Source of the DNA: Euryarchaeota archaeon UBA561
Lineage (GTDB): Archaea > Thermoplasmatota > Poseidoniia > Poseidoniales > Poseidoniaceae
Reading direction: 5' to 3'
Length of the DNA stretch: 22,470 bases
NCBI GenBank assembly: GCA_002502295.1
Contig: DANX01000112.1
Coordinates: 513 to 22,982, forward strand
Below are positions 14,694 through 22,470 of this stretch, in pieces. Below the pieces are notes generated by a model that was not told where the DNA came from, did no database searches, and saw only the letters and a program-made list of their open reading frames with translations. Each line of letters opens with the position of its first letter. Positions within the stretch are counted from its first letter, which is position 1. A program made the translations under genes and the position numbers.

Positions 14694-15549
14694 GAGGAAG
14701 CTTGTTTTTTCCGTTGATGCAATAAGAGCACGAAACACCCACGACATAATCCGGTGAGCCTTGTTCATCCCTTGACAGTGGCTCCCTGCAGGCGAAGCAA
14801 ATGGTGGCGTCGGTTTCTTGGAGCTTTGAATCAAGCGCCACACGCTGGTCGAAAACAAAGCAGTCACCGTCCCAATGGGCACCGCCGACCTCTTCGAAAT
14901 ATCCTAAGACTCCTCCTTTGAGTTGCTTGACGTCGCTGAACCCGGCTTCCATCATGATGGCGCTTGCTTTCTCGCACCGAATACCACCGGTGCAAAACAT
15001 CACGATTGGCTCGTCCTTCATGCTCTCCGGAAGACGTTGAACGGCCTCGGGGAAATCTCGGAATGTGCGAATGTCGAGGTTGATGGAGCGTTCAAACGTC
15101 CCAAGGCGCAACTCGTAGTCGTTCCGAGTATCAAGCACATGAACGGCCTCGCCTCTGTCAAGCATGGCCTTGAAAACTTGAGGCTCAATCTCCAGACCCG
15201 TCTCATCAGCAGGACGGATGTGGTCCAAGCCCACGGAGATGATTTCGGATTTCTTACGGACATTCATTCGGTTAAACGGCTGATAATCGGTGTATGAGGT
15301 CTTAATCGGAATACCACGGAACCGTTCATCCTTTTCGAGAAAGGAAGTAAATCCGTCAATGGCCGCTGTTGGGCCGGCGACGAAAAAATTGATGCCCTCG
15401 GGCGCCAGCAAAACGGTCCCTTTCAAACCCAAATCAGCACATAGACTGCGAAAAATGGATTGCAATGCATCCCGGCCCTCAAGGTCGATGAACCGGTATC
15501 CTGCAAGATTGGTGATGGGTCCTGACAAACAATCGCCTCCAGAGGTCAT
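14680..15549 (-). CDS. trhO: tRNA uridine(34) hydroxylase TrhO (rhodanese-domain, UPF0176/YceA family)
   Basis: TrhO hydroxylates C5 of uridine at the tRNA wobble position, the first step to 5-methoxyuridine or 5-oxyacetyluridine in bacteria. The 289-residue product has the acylphosphatase-like N-terminal domain (GTVLLAPEGINFFVAG), the linker segment YQPFNRMNVRKKSEI, and a rhodanese domain with VLDTRNDYE and the active loop FCTGGIRCEKA, Cys186. A C-terminal four-cysteine cluster follows (C251, C254, C274, C277; CxxC-x19-CxxC), likely zinc binding. The start is taken as ATG 15549, with GGTGG twelve bases upstream; TTG 15561 in the same frame is possible. It follows nadE by 18 bases and overlaps the convergent surface-protein gene by 14. 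The family is mainly bacterial, so the gene may have been acquired by transfer. Confidence 0.93.
   Translation of the reverse strand: MTSGGDCLSGPITNLAGYRFIDLEGRDALQSIFRSLCADLGLKGTVLLAPEGINFFVAGPTAAIDGFTSFLEKDERFRGIPIKTSYTDYQPFNRMNVRKKSEIISVGLDHIRPADETGLEIEPQVFKAMLDRGEAVHVLDTRNDYELRLGTFERSINLDIRTFRDFPEAVQRLPESMKDEPIVMFCTGGIRCEKASAIMMEAGFSDVKQLKGGVLGYFEEVGGAHWDGDCFVFDQRVALDSKLQETDATICFACREPLSRDEQGSPDYVVGVSCSYCINGKNKLPLIDE
14705..14710 (+). terminator. T6 tract, candidate terminator of the plus-strand surface-protein gene
   Basis: A run of six T on the plus strand begins 12 bases after the stop at 14693. Archaeal RNA polymerase often terminates at such oligo-T tracts without a hairpin. It lies inside the convergent trhO gene, as expected when genes overlap tail to tail. 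Confidence 0.4.
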
Positions 15550-15567
15550 GGCTTGATTCAACCACCG

Positions 15568-17334
15568 TTAGTCAACTCGACGCCAATCGTGATTGGATGC
15601 CAACGGTCGTCGCCAGCCTTGACCGAAAGCACGGGGGGAAACACGCGGTGCAGGCGGCATTTGCCAGCGTTTGTGTTCATTGCGTTCCAAACGGCGAAGG
15701 ACGTCCATCACCATTGGAGGCTCAAATCCATGCTCCATGAGGTCGTCTGCGTTGAGACCGCCTTCAATATGGCCTCGCAACACCGCGTCAAGGAGTTCGT
15801 AAGGAGGAAGCGTGTCTTGGTCGGTCTGGTCGGGGGCCAACTCAGCCGAAGGAGGCTTGGTCAGCGTTGAGGCCGAAACGGGTGCTTCGTGCCCCAGCGA
15901 TGCAGCGCGCTGGTTGAAGTGTTCTGCCATGGCGTAAACTTCCATTTTGTAGACATCACCAAGCGGAGCATAACCCCCAGCCATGTCGCCGTAAAGGGTG
16001 CAGTAGCCTTGGGCAATTTCGGATTTGTTGCCCGTGGTGATGGCCATGCTGGAGTTGGCGTTGGCGTAACCCATCACAAGAATTGCTCGGAGGCGTGCTT
16101 GGAGGTTTTCCCCTGCCACAGGATGGCCGTTCGCAAGCACATCGTCAAGAACGGACTCCACGCTTGCGTGCATGCCATCAATGGCATGAAGATGGTGAGG
16201 CATCCCAAGCGCTTGAGCGGTGTGGAGTGCATCGTCAATGGAATGCTGGGAAGAATGACGGCTAGGCATGGCCAAACCGGTGACGTTTGAAGGCCCGATT
16301 GCGGCGGCAGCAACGCACGCCGCCACGGCAGAATCAATGCCTCCAGAGAGACCGAGAACAATGGATTGAATGGATGATTTTCGGCAATAATCGGCGAGTC
16401 CCGTCACGACTGCGTTGGTCAATTCTTCAATAGCGTCAACCAACGAGGACCCGTCCTCATCCGCCTCAAGCGTCATGAGTTGGGCTTGGCCGATGCACAA
16501 TCCATCTTCTGCTGTGCTTTTCAACCATTCACACCTTTCGGGATGCTCAAGATCAACCAGCAAGACCCCTTCCTGCCACGAGGGAGCGACCACCGCCCGT
16601 CCATCGGGCCACACGACGAGGCTGCGTCCATCGAACAACAGATCATCGTTCCCTCCAACTTGATTGGCCAAGAGGAACGGATGGCTCAAGACCGAAGCCG
16701 CATGGCGGGCGACAGCAAGTCGTGTGGTGAATTTATCCGTGTGGAACGGCGAAGCCGAGAGGTTCACAGTGGCCTGAATTTCAACGCCCTGCCTGCACCA
16801 TTCAGCGATGTGTTCAATCGGGTCTTGGGTGTATGCCGACGGTGTCATGCCCGCCGACTGCCAAGCATCTTCGCAGACGGTTACACCGAGCGTGAAACCA
16901 CCGAATGAGCGGGCCAATCCTGATCGATTTTTTGGCATGAAATAACGGGCTTCATCAAAGACATCGTAGGTTGGCAACAATTGCTTTTCAGCAACGATAC
17001 GGCTCTGTTCGTCGTTGGTGATGGTGGTGAATTCCGGCCCAGAACGGACCACTCCATTGGTGGGAAGGGTGCGGTCGTCATCGGCAGGAATGGGCGTACC
17101 AACAAGAACAGGCAGGGAGGGCGAAACGCGCAGAGCCGCTTCCATGGAACGTTCAACGAAGTCTCGTTCCATCAGCAGGTCCCGTGGAGGGTAGCCGCAA
17201 ACGGCCAGTTCGGTTGAAACACCGACGGTCGCACCGGCCTTTTCTGCCTGTTGAGCCAAGTCGGAAAGGCGACGGCAATTTTGCTCCAAATCCCCCACCG
17301 TGGGGTCAAATTGTAGTAGCGCAATCTTGCTCAT
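15568..17334 (-). CDS. nadE: Glutamine-dependent NAD+ synthetase
   Basis: The enzyme makes NAD+ from deamido-NAD+, ATP and glutamine. The 588-residue product has an N-terminal CN-hydrolase glutaminase domain (1-265) with the Glu-Lys-Cys triad: Glu42 in TELAVCGYPPRD, Lys117 in VAEKQLLPTYDVFDE, and Cys154 in VTVCEDAW. The C-terminal ATP-dependent synthetase domain has the PP-loop SGGIDS at 330-335, followed by GLAMPSRHSS, ITTGNKSEIAQGYCTLYGD and GGYAPLGDVYK. The start at ATG 17334 has GGGGTGG four bases upstream. It sits 19 bases after the second giant surface-protein gene and 18 before trhO, so the three are probably one transcript. Many archaeal NadE proteins are short and use ammonia; this full-length form is of the bacterial kind. 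Confidence 0.96.
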   Translation of the reverse strand: MSKIALLQFDPTVGDLEQNCRRLSDLAQQAEKAGATVGVSTELAVCGYPPRDLLMERDFVERSMEAALRVSPSLPVLVGTPIPADDDRTLPTNGVVRSGPEFTTITNDEQSRIVAEKQLLPTYDVFDEARYFMPKNRSGLARSFGGFTLGVTVCEDAWQSAGMTPSAYTQDPIEHIAEWCRQGVEIQATVNLSASPFHTDKFTTRLAVARHAASVLSHPFLLANQVGGNDDLLFDGRSLVVWPDGRAVVAPSWQEGVLLVDLEHPERCEWLKSTAEDGLCIGQAQLMTLEADEDGSSLVDAIEELTNAVVTGLADYCRKSSIQSIVLGLSGGIDSAVAACVAAAAIGPSNVTGLAMPSRHSSQHSIDDALHTAQALGMPHHLHAIDGMHASVESVLDDVLANGHPVAGENLQARLRAILVMGYANANSSMAITTGNKSEIAQGYCTLYGDMAGGYAPLGDVYKMEVYAMAEHFNQRAASLGHEAPVSASTLTKPPSAELAPDQTDQDTLPPYELLDAVLRGHIEGGLNADDLMEHGFEPPMVMDVLRRLERNEHKRWQMPPAPRVSPRAFGQGWRRPLASNHDWRRVD

Positions 17335-17353
17335 TTTTCCACCCCGAGCGATC

Positions 17354-20300
17354 TCAAGGATGCTTCACAATGTCTCCGTTAGCGTCTTTGTACCACCACT
17401 CATTGGCTTCTTTGTCGTGGTACCACCAATATCCATCCGAGCCCATCACCCAGTCGGTTTCTTCCTGAGCTGCCTCGGCAGTAGCCGCAGCGGCTGCTGC
17501 AACAGGTGCTGCCTCATGTGCTGGTGCTGGGATGTTTTCGACCTCGTATTCGTCCTCGTCATCGTCATCGTCTTCAAACTCAGAGGAATACTCATCCCAG
17601 TCGTAGTCCGCACGGGACCCTTGGTTGACCGTCATGCGTCGCATCCAAGCCAACAAAGAGATGACCACGGCGACCAAGAGCATACCCGTTATGCTTCCAA
17701 TGATGGGGTTGACATCGCCGAAGACCTTCTCGGCGAAGGTCGGTTCTTGAGCCACGCGAACATCTATGGTCGGACCGCTGGCGGTCATGCCGTTGTCCAA
17801 GGTGGCTTCGACCCATTGGACACCAGAGCTTTCCGGACCCCAATCAACAGCGATGAGGCCAATTGCGCCAGCTTCTGCAGAAACGGTCACGCGCTGGATG
17901 AGCGTTCGTTGCCCATCGGCCATCACCGTTTCAAAGGAGACACTGGTTTCTCCTTGAAGCGTTCCAATGTTTTCAACTTCCAACTGAATTGAGGTTGTAT
18001 CACCGACTTCCATCAGCAGGCGGGAGTAGGTCATGGCAGATGGGGAGACGGTAAATTCGGGCTGGAGCCATTCCATGTTCCACGTGGCCAAGAAAGGATT
18101 GTTCAAATTGCCACCCAGCCCGGTGACAGCATTCCCAGCAAGGTCGCGTCCAGCGATGCTGATCTTGACTTCCATTCGGTCGATGAGCATCTCGTTGGTG
18201 ATTTCACTGAGGTTCATATCACCGTACAACTCCAAACTCAAGCCGTCGATTTCGTCGCCATCAAGGGTCAAAGGCTCCCGGCCTGAACGAAGCACATCAC
18301 CGGTTTCAAGATCTTCAACTTGCCAAACCAATTCCAAGGAGGCCATGTCAAGGCCACCCAATTCTTGAATCAGCACACGAACTTCATGATTTTCCCCACC
18401 CAAGATCGCCCTAGGCCGCGGGGAAAGAACTTCTTGCGGTTCAGGACCGGTACCGTCAACGACAATCCACTTGACCGAAGTTTCCTGCTCCGTCAAGTCC
18501 ACGCCTTGACCCTCAAGGCAAGCGACGCTCCATGTCATCGGCAACGAACCGGACGAGGCGGGGGCCGTGATGGCTTTGGACCAGATGCCATCTTTTGTCA
18601 TCACGCTGTAGGTTTGTCCGCTAAAGAGGATGTCTATTTGGCAATCAAATTCAGGAACCGTCGTGGTTTCTGCAAACACGAGACCACCTGAGAGTTCCAT
18701 GGGTGTTAACGGCGTCACTCTTGCACCGTCACCAAGGAATGAACCCCGGGTCAAATGCAGGTTTACGCTCTCTTCGGGTATGGTCAGTCCTGCGGAAAAT
18801 CGCCATCGATGTTCTGGGAAGTTGCGGGTCTCTTCCTGGCCAGCTCGATCAACGACCAAGATCGCAGGCTCGCGGCGGTTATCACCCAAATCTGGGGTGT
18901 TCCATCCCAGATGAAGTTGGATGTTGAGGACGAGGTCGTTTTCGTACGGGTCAGCGATGCCGTTGGCACCAAGCATGGTGCACTGGTCGATGAACACGTG
19001 CGTCGAGGTCGTGGTGCATGCCCCGGTTTCAAACGACCACTGAACGCTCATGGAATCGCTTCCCTGATTACTGGCGAGCATGACTTCCACCGTCGACAAG
19101 TCAGAACCGCCGTTTGGTTCACTGATTTGCACGTTGAGTTCGTACGGTTGACCTGGGTGGAGCCAAGCCTTTCGTCCATCAACCCATGCAAAGGCGTCTG
19201 GAGAGAGTTCAGGTGCTCCGTCAACGGCGAGTTGGTACATGAACAACTGTTCGCCTTCTTCGGCGCTCCCTCCGTCCTGGATGGGATAACCTGACGGGTC
19301 GGTTCCTTCAAGGTAGACGGCCACCTTCTGACCAAGGCTACCGCTCGTGTCGTCAATCATCAGGGTGTAGACGCCCGTAAGTTGTGTTAAGTCACTGGGC
19401 AAGAGCATGGGCAAGGAATGGAATTCTCCTTCATCTGGCCAGCCGTTGAGGTTGCTATCGTCGATCCATTCTTTCCAGACCATGGCCGACATGGCGTTGG
19501 GGAGAACCGGCTGGTCCGTGATGGTAACTTGCATCACCTGTGTTGGACTAGGAGTTCGGTGGTCGTAGCGGTACAACGAGGTCGCTGCGACACGAGGCTT
19601 GACCGAATCAACCGTGAAGGTTCGACTTAGCGAACTGGGTTCAACGATGCTTGAACCGTTCAAGGAGACGAGCCCGACCTCCCAAACCACATCGCCATAC
19701 GTGAAGGGAATGGTTTCGGTGAAGTTCCAATATGCACCGTCAAGGGACGTGGTGTTTCGCACCGCCGCCCCGTCTCTGTACAGGGTCAATTCAGCATCGC
19801 CATCGACGAATCCACGCAATTCGCTCAGGCCCTCGAATCCGACTTGAACAGAGACGTTCATGGATTCACCACCGCGAAGGTAAACTCGACTGTTTGGCAT
19901 GAGGGCATCGCCCTCGTAGAAATCAACGGATTTCAATTCAAGGTCGTTTTCATAGCCTTGATTTGGACCGCCCCCCCACGTGTGAGCAAATGGAATGGAG
20001 ATGACGCCACTCTGCATCACCAACCGAGAGGTGACCGTCAACTGTTGCTCATCGTCCCACATCGGTCGCAAACGGAAGGTGATGTTGGTGATGACGTTGA
20101 TGCCGTCCTCGGTGATTTGAATTGGGTCGGTAGGGTGAAGTTCAATCAAGTCCCAATTCCCGATTCCAGCCGGTCCGCCACCGGCAGCGGGGAACAAGAG
20201 CGTGGCTTGGTTGGTTTTGCTGAACACGTCAAGCCGGTGGTGCGTGATGCTGCCCCCGATGACTTGGTATTCCGTACTGATGGTTTGCCATTCTTTGGAA

Positions 20301-22468
20301 GGAGTGAGGACGGATTGAGGGTCGATCATGCCTCCGCCCTGAAGGCGCACCGTGCTCGAGGTTTGGAGGTTCACCACTTCGACGGTCAAACCGCCGCGCT
20401 CCTCCGCCATGAAGGGAAGAGGCACAGCTTGCATGCCACCGATGTTTTGAACCACGGTTCGAGCTTCGTTGATGCCCATGACAAAGGGGGAGGAGGCGTC
20501 GGCCACCAGGTTGTGGCTGGCGTTGTAGGTGGCGCGAAGACCACCAAGAACGGCAACACCACTTCCCGAGACTTCAATGCGTGCTTCAGTAAAGTCGGTT
20601 CCGAGGATGTCAACGGAGTTCGCAATGTTGCTCAAGGCCTGAACAAAGTCAGCCAGTTCATCACCGGTAAGATGGAACTGACCCGCAGGGTTGGCGCTCG
20701 TCGTGCGGTTCGCAATCAGGGTGTTTTGAACGAACAAGGCGATTTCCAGCACGGTTCCTGCCTCGGCTGCATGGCTAAATCCGAACGATGTCAAGCCGTG
20801 TTGGGGGACCCATAGACGTGCGTCGGACGGTGCGCCCGAGGTCAGTGAGAGTTCAATGCGTTCCTCTGCGTTGGCAAATCGGTCCTGCCATCCCCATGTG
20901 CCGACTCGCGCATCGGCTCCGCCCCACTCGTAGCGGTTATCGAGGTTGAAATCCAACATTGGCCGCGCAGGGTGTTGTCCACCGAACATCTCCATGTGAA
21001 GGGATTCAACGTTCCAAACGCTGTAGTTGCTCATGTTTCCATCTGCAGGTGGGATGCCGACCACGCGAGCTTGCATCCCAACCGTGGATTGGTCTGTACT
21101 GGCCGTGTACGGCAGGGTGACATTCATCCACGGATCATCGGGGTGGAAGCGGACTTGAACCTGTCCGAACGTGACCTCGCCGGTCAACTTCGCATCGTAC
21201 AGCGGGGCATTAGCCAGCATCCAAGGAGAGGTGATGGTCGAGTTAACATCTGGACCTGTGACGTGGCCGAGAGGTGGGAAATGCGAGGCGTTGTTGAGCG
21301 CCCAACCGCGCTGGGCAGGGTCTGTCCAAAACGATTCACGCAGGGCTCCATCACCGGCGATGGAATGGACTTCAGGCATCCCGCTCGGGCTGCCTTTGAA
21401 CTCAAAGTGGAGACGGAATTGGTCGACGGTGGTGTGGTCAAGAAGGTTCACAGGCACCACGTAGTCGTTGGAACCGTGCATACCCGGAATGACCTCTCCG
21501 GCCGTGTTGAGGATGGACCAATTAAGGAAGGCCCCCGAAGGAATCTGCGCTTCGATGTAGATGGGGGCGTAGGTGTCGGCCGCCAGAGGTTGAGTGGTTC
21601 CAGCTCGGTGCCCCAACGTCGGGCTGGTCCAGTTGGATTCAGGTGGCGTAGCGATGTGGATGTCGTCAACAAACCAATAATCGCAGCATGTACTGCTACC
21701 ACTTGTTTGATGAATTCTGAATTGTGAGTTGGCATGGAGTGCAGCGGGGGGGAGGGTGGTCATGAACTGGAAATTGCTTGTTGCGGGACTGCCGCCGCTG
21801 AAGGTTTGGAATGCGGTCCAGCCGCCGGCTGCTGTTTTGTATTGAAACTGCAGGTTTTCATTGATGTCGGGTGTTTCACCGCAACCTGACCGCCCTTCGT
21901 GAACCCAGGCGTGGAAGGGGACATTGGCGCCTCCAGCAAGGTTCACCACGGGTGAGGTACCGTAGGTTGAGCCAGCATAGGTGCGAAGGGATCCACCGGA
22001 GGTACCGTTGAAACCACAGGACGGTGAGGTCACTCTTGCCGTGTAGGTGTTTGAAAATGTCCACCCTTGGTTGTTCGTATTAAAATCCCATAAAATTCCG
22101 GGCGAGGAACCGGTCAAGGCTCCAGTTTCGGAAGAAACACTCGAACCGTTTGAAATGGCATCGGGGTGGTTCCAATCGCTCGCTTCATGCCATACAAATC
22201 CGGATTGTGTGGGCAAAATTCGTGGTGTGAAGTTCAACTCAGCGTTCACCAGGGGTTCTCCATCGGGCAAATCCAACTTGAACATCGTGTTGGGAGTCTT
22301 GGTAAGGGTGAGGTTCGTTTCATCGCCTTGACCGGCTCGCAGCACATCATTTTCGTGCTCGAGAACGGCGGGTGCAGGAAGGGCAGGTTCAACCACACTC
22401 CCCCATGAACCGAGGATAAAAAGCACCACCAGACCAACAGCCTGTGCGTGGGCAAGCCTACCCGCCAT
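17354..22468 (-). CDS. Giant surface protein with jelly-roll and Ig-like domains, one membrane helix and a Trp-rich cytosolic tail
   Basis: The 1704-residue product begins at ATG 22468, two bases from the right edge, so an upstream start cannot be excluded. The signal peptide is MAGRLAHAQAVGLVVLFILG, cleaved around residue 25-33. Residues 125-275 form a MAM/reelin-like jelly roll (ILWDFNTNNQGWTF ... CCDYWFVDDIHI) with four cysteines. Many beta-rich segments follow, including a CARDB-like one near the C-terminus (QLEVENIGTLQGETSV). A single membrane helix lies at about 1589-1608 (IIGSITGMLLVAVVISLLAW), followed by MRR as the cytosolic anchor. The tail has a mostly Asp/Glu tract, an Ala-rich run and two Trp-rich half-repeats, GYWWYHDKEA and NEWWYKDANG. 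Sequons are common. It is probably an adhesive or structural envelope glycoprotein; no catalytic motif is seen. The downstream genes are nadE and trhO. Confidence 0.88.
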   Translation of the reverse strand: MAGRLAHAQAVGLVVLFILGSWGSVVEPALPAPAVLEHENDVLRAGQGDETNLTLTKTPNTMFKLDLPDGEPLVNAELNFTPRILPTQSGFVWHEASDWNHPDAISNGSSVSSETGALTGSSPGILWDFNTNNQGWTFSNTYTARVTSPSCGFNGTSGGSLRTYAGSTYGTSPVVNLAGGANVPFHAWVHEGRSGCGETPDINENLQFQYKTAAGGWTAFQTFSGGSPATSNFQFMTTLPPAALHANSQFRIHQTSGSSTCCDYWFVDDIHIATPPESNWTSPTLGHRAGTTQPLAADTYAPIYIEAQIPSGAFLNWSILNTAGEVIPGMHGSNDYVVPVNLLDHTTVDQFRLHFEFKGSPSGMPEVHSIAGDGALRESFWTDPAQRGWALNNASHFPPLGHVTGPDVNSTITSPWMLANAPLYDAKLTGEVTFGQVQVRFHPDDPWMNVTLPYTASTDQSTVGMQARVVGIPPADGNMSNYSVWNVESLHMEMFGGQHPARPMLDFNLDNRYEWGGADARVGTWGWQDRFANAEERIELSLTSGAPSDARLWVPQHGLTSFGFSHAAEAGTVLEIALFVQNTLIANRTTSANPAGQFHLTGDELADFVQALSNIANSVDILGTDFTEARIEVSGSGVAVLGGLRATYNASHNLVADASSPFVMGINEARTVVQNIGGMQAVPLPFMAEERGGLTVEVVNLQTSSTVRLQGGGMIDPQSVLTPSKEWQTISTEYQVIGGSITHHRLDVFSKTNQATLLFPAAGGGPAGIGNWDLIELHPTDPIQITEDGINVITNITFRLRPMWDDEQQLTVTSRLVMQSGVISIPFAHTWGGGPNQGYENDLELKSVDFYEGDALMPNSRVYLRGGESMNVSVQVGFEGLSELRGFVDGDAELTLYRDGAAVRNTTSLDGAYWNFTETIPFTYGDVVWEVGLVSLNGSSIVEPSSLSRTFTVDSVKPRVAATSLYRYDHRTPSPTQVMQVTITDQPVLPNAMSAMVWKEWIDDSNLNGWPDEGEFHSLPMLLPSDLTQLTGVYTLMIDDTSGSLGQKVAVYLEGTDPSGYPIQDGGSAEEGEQLFMYQLAVDGAPELSPDAFAWVDGRKAWLHPGQPYELNVQISEPNGGSDLSTVEVMLASNQGSDSMSVQWSFETGACTTTSTHVFIDQCTMLGANGIADPYENDLVLNIQLHLGWNTPDLGDNRREPAILVVDRAGQEETRNFPEHRWRFSAGLTIPEESVNLHLTRGSFLGDGARVTPLTPMELSGGLVFAETTTVPEFDCQIDILFSGQTYSVMTKDGIWSKAITAPASSGSLPMTWSVACLEGQGVDLTEQETSVKWIVVDGTGPEPQEVLSPRPRAILGGENHEVRVLIQELGGLDMASLELVWQVEDLETGDVLRSGREPLTLDGDEIDGLSLELYGDMNLSEITNEMLIDRMEVKISIAGRDLAGNAVTGLGGNLNNPFLATWNMEWLQPEFTVSPSAMTYSRLLMEVGDTTSIQLEVENIGTLQGETSVSFETVMADGQRTLIQRVTVSAEAGAIGLIAVDWGPESSGVQWVEATLDNGMTASGPTIDVRVAQEPTFAEKVFGDVNPIIGSITGMLLVAVVISLLAWMRRMTVNQGSRADYDWDEYSSEFEDDDDDEDEYEVENIPAPAHEAAPVAAAAAATAEAAQEETDWVMGSDGYWWYHDKEANEWWYKDANGDIVKHP

Positions 22469-22470
22469 GA

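Noticed and set aside
19844..20815. 323-codon open frame on the plus strand inside the second giant gene
   Set aside because: It lies antisense to a convincing beta-domain protein frame, has no ribosome site or recognisable domain, and long antisense frames are expected from the codon bias of this gene. The same applies to 20972-21727.
1..22470. tRNA genes, CRISPR arrays, insertion sequences or attachment sites
   Set aside because: All gaps are shorter than about 145 bases and none shows a cloverleaf, regularly spaced direct repeats, a transposase or terminal repeats.

Overview
The window looks like a piece of a marine planktonic euryarchaeal chromosome, most probably Marine Group II (Candidatus Poseidoniales, Thermoplasmatota). 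This is an inference from gene content: archaellin genes, very large CARDB/NEW3-type surface proteins with membrane anchors, strong archaeal GGAGG/GGTG ribosome sites mixed with probable leaderless starts, and bacterial-type genes (full-length NadE, TrhO, flavin-reductase-like protein) set among archaeal ones. Coding density is very high. No intergenic gap exceeds about 145 bases, and I see no tRNA, rRNA, insertion sequence, integrase or CRISPR array.

Region 1 (1-7788, minus strand) reads as one co-directional operon transcribed leftward. In order it has a small basic helical protein, a 1633-residue surface protein with five C-terminal membrane helices, a cytosolic protein with a coiled coil and a beta-sandwich, two tandem archaellins, and a Pro/Ala-rich protein cut by the left edge. 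Junctions are tight or overlapping. The physical link between archaellins and a giant envelope protein with a cytosolic partner is the best candidate in the window for an undescribed assembly.

Region 2 (7932-9716, plus strand) is a three-gene operon: a Bcp-type peroxiredoxin, a left-handed beta-helix N-acetyltransferase resembling sugar-nucleotide acetyltransferases, and a flavin-reductase-domain protein. It diverges from region 1 across a 143-base promoter region containing a long perfect palindrome.

Region 3 (9701-12459, minus) has a fused aconitase-X protein (candidate phosphomevalonate dehydratase of the archaeal mevalonate pathway) followed by a nucleotide-sugar epimerase/dehydratase. 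Its last gene overlaps the end of region 2 tail to tail.

Region 4 (12564-14693, plus) is a single gene for a membrane-anchored secreted protein with EF-hand-like calcium loops, collagen-like Gly-X-Y stretches and ELWxxDGT-type repeats.

Region 5 (14680-22468, minus) has a second giant surface protein (1704 residues, one C-terminal membrane helix, acidic cytosolic tail ending in a Trp-rich motif), then glutamine-dependent NAD+ synthetase and the tRNA U34 hydroxylase TrhO. TrhO again overlaps the region 4 gene tail to tail.

Overall the window mixes cell-surface and motility genes with housekeeping cofactor, tRNA-modification and isoprenoid genes. Three of the co-directional junctions use a TTGA overlap in which TTG is the start codon and TGA the stop.
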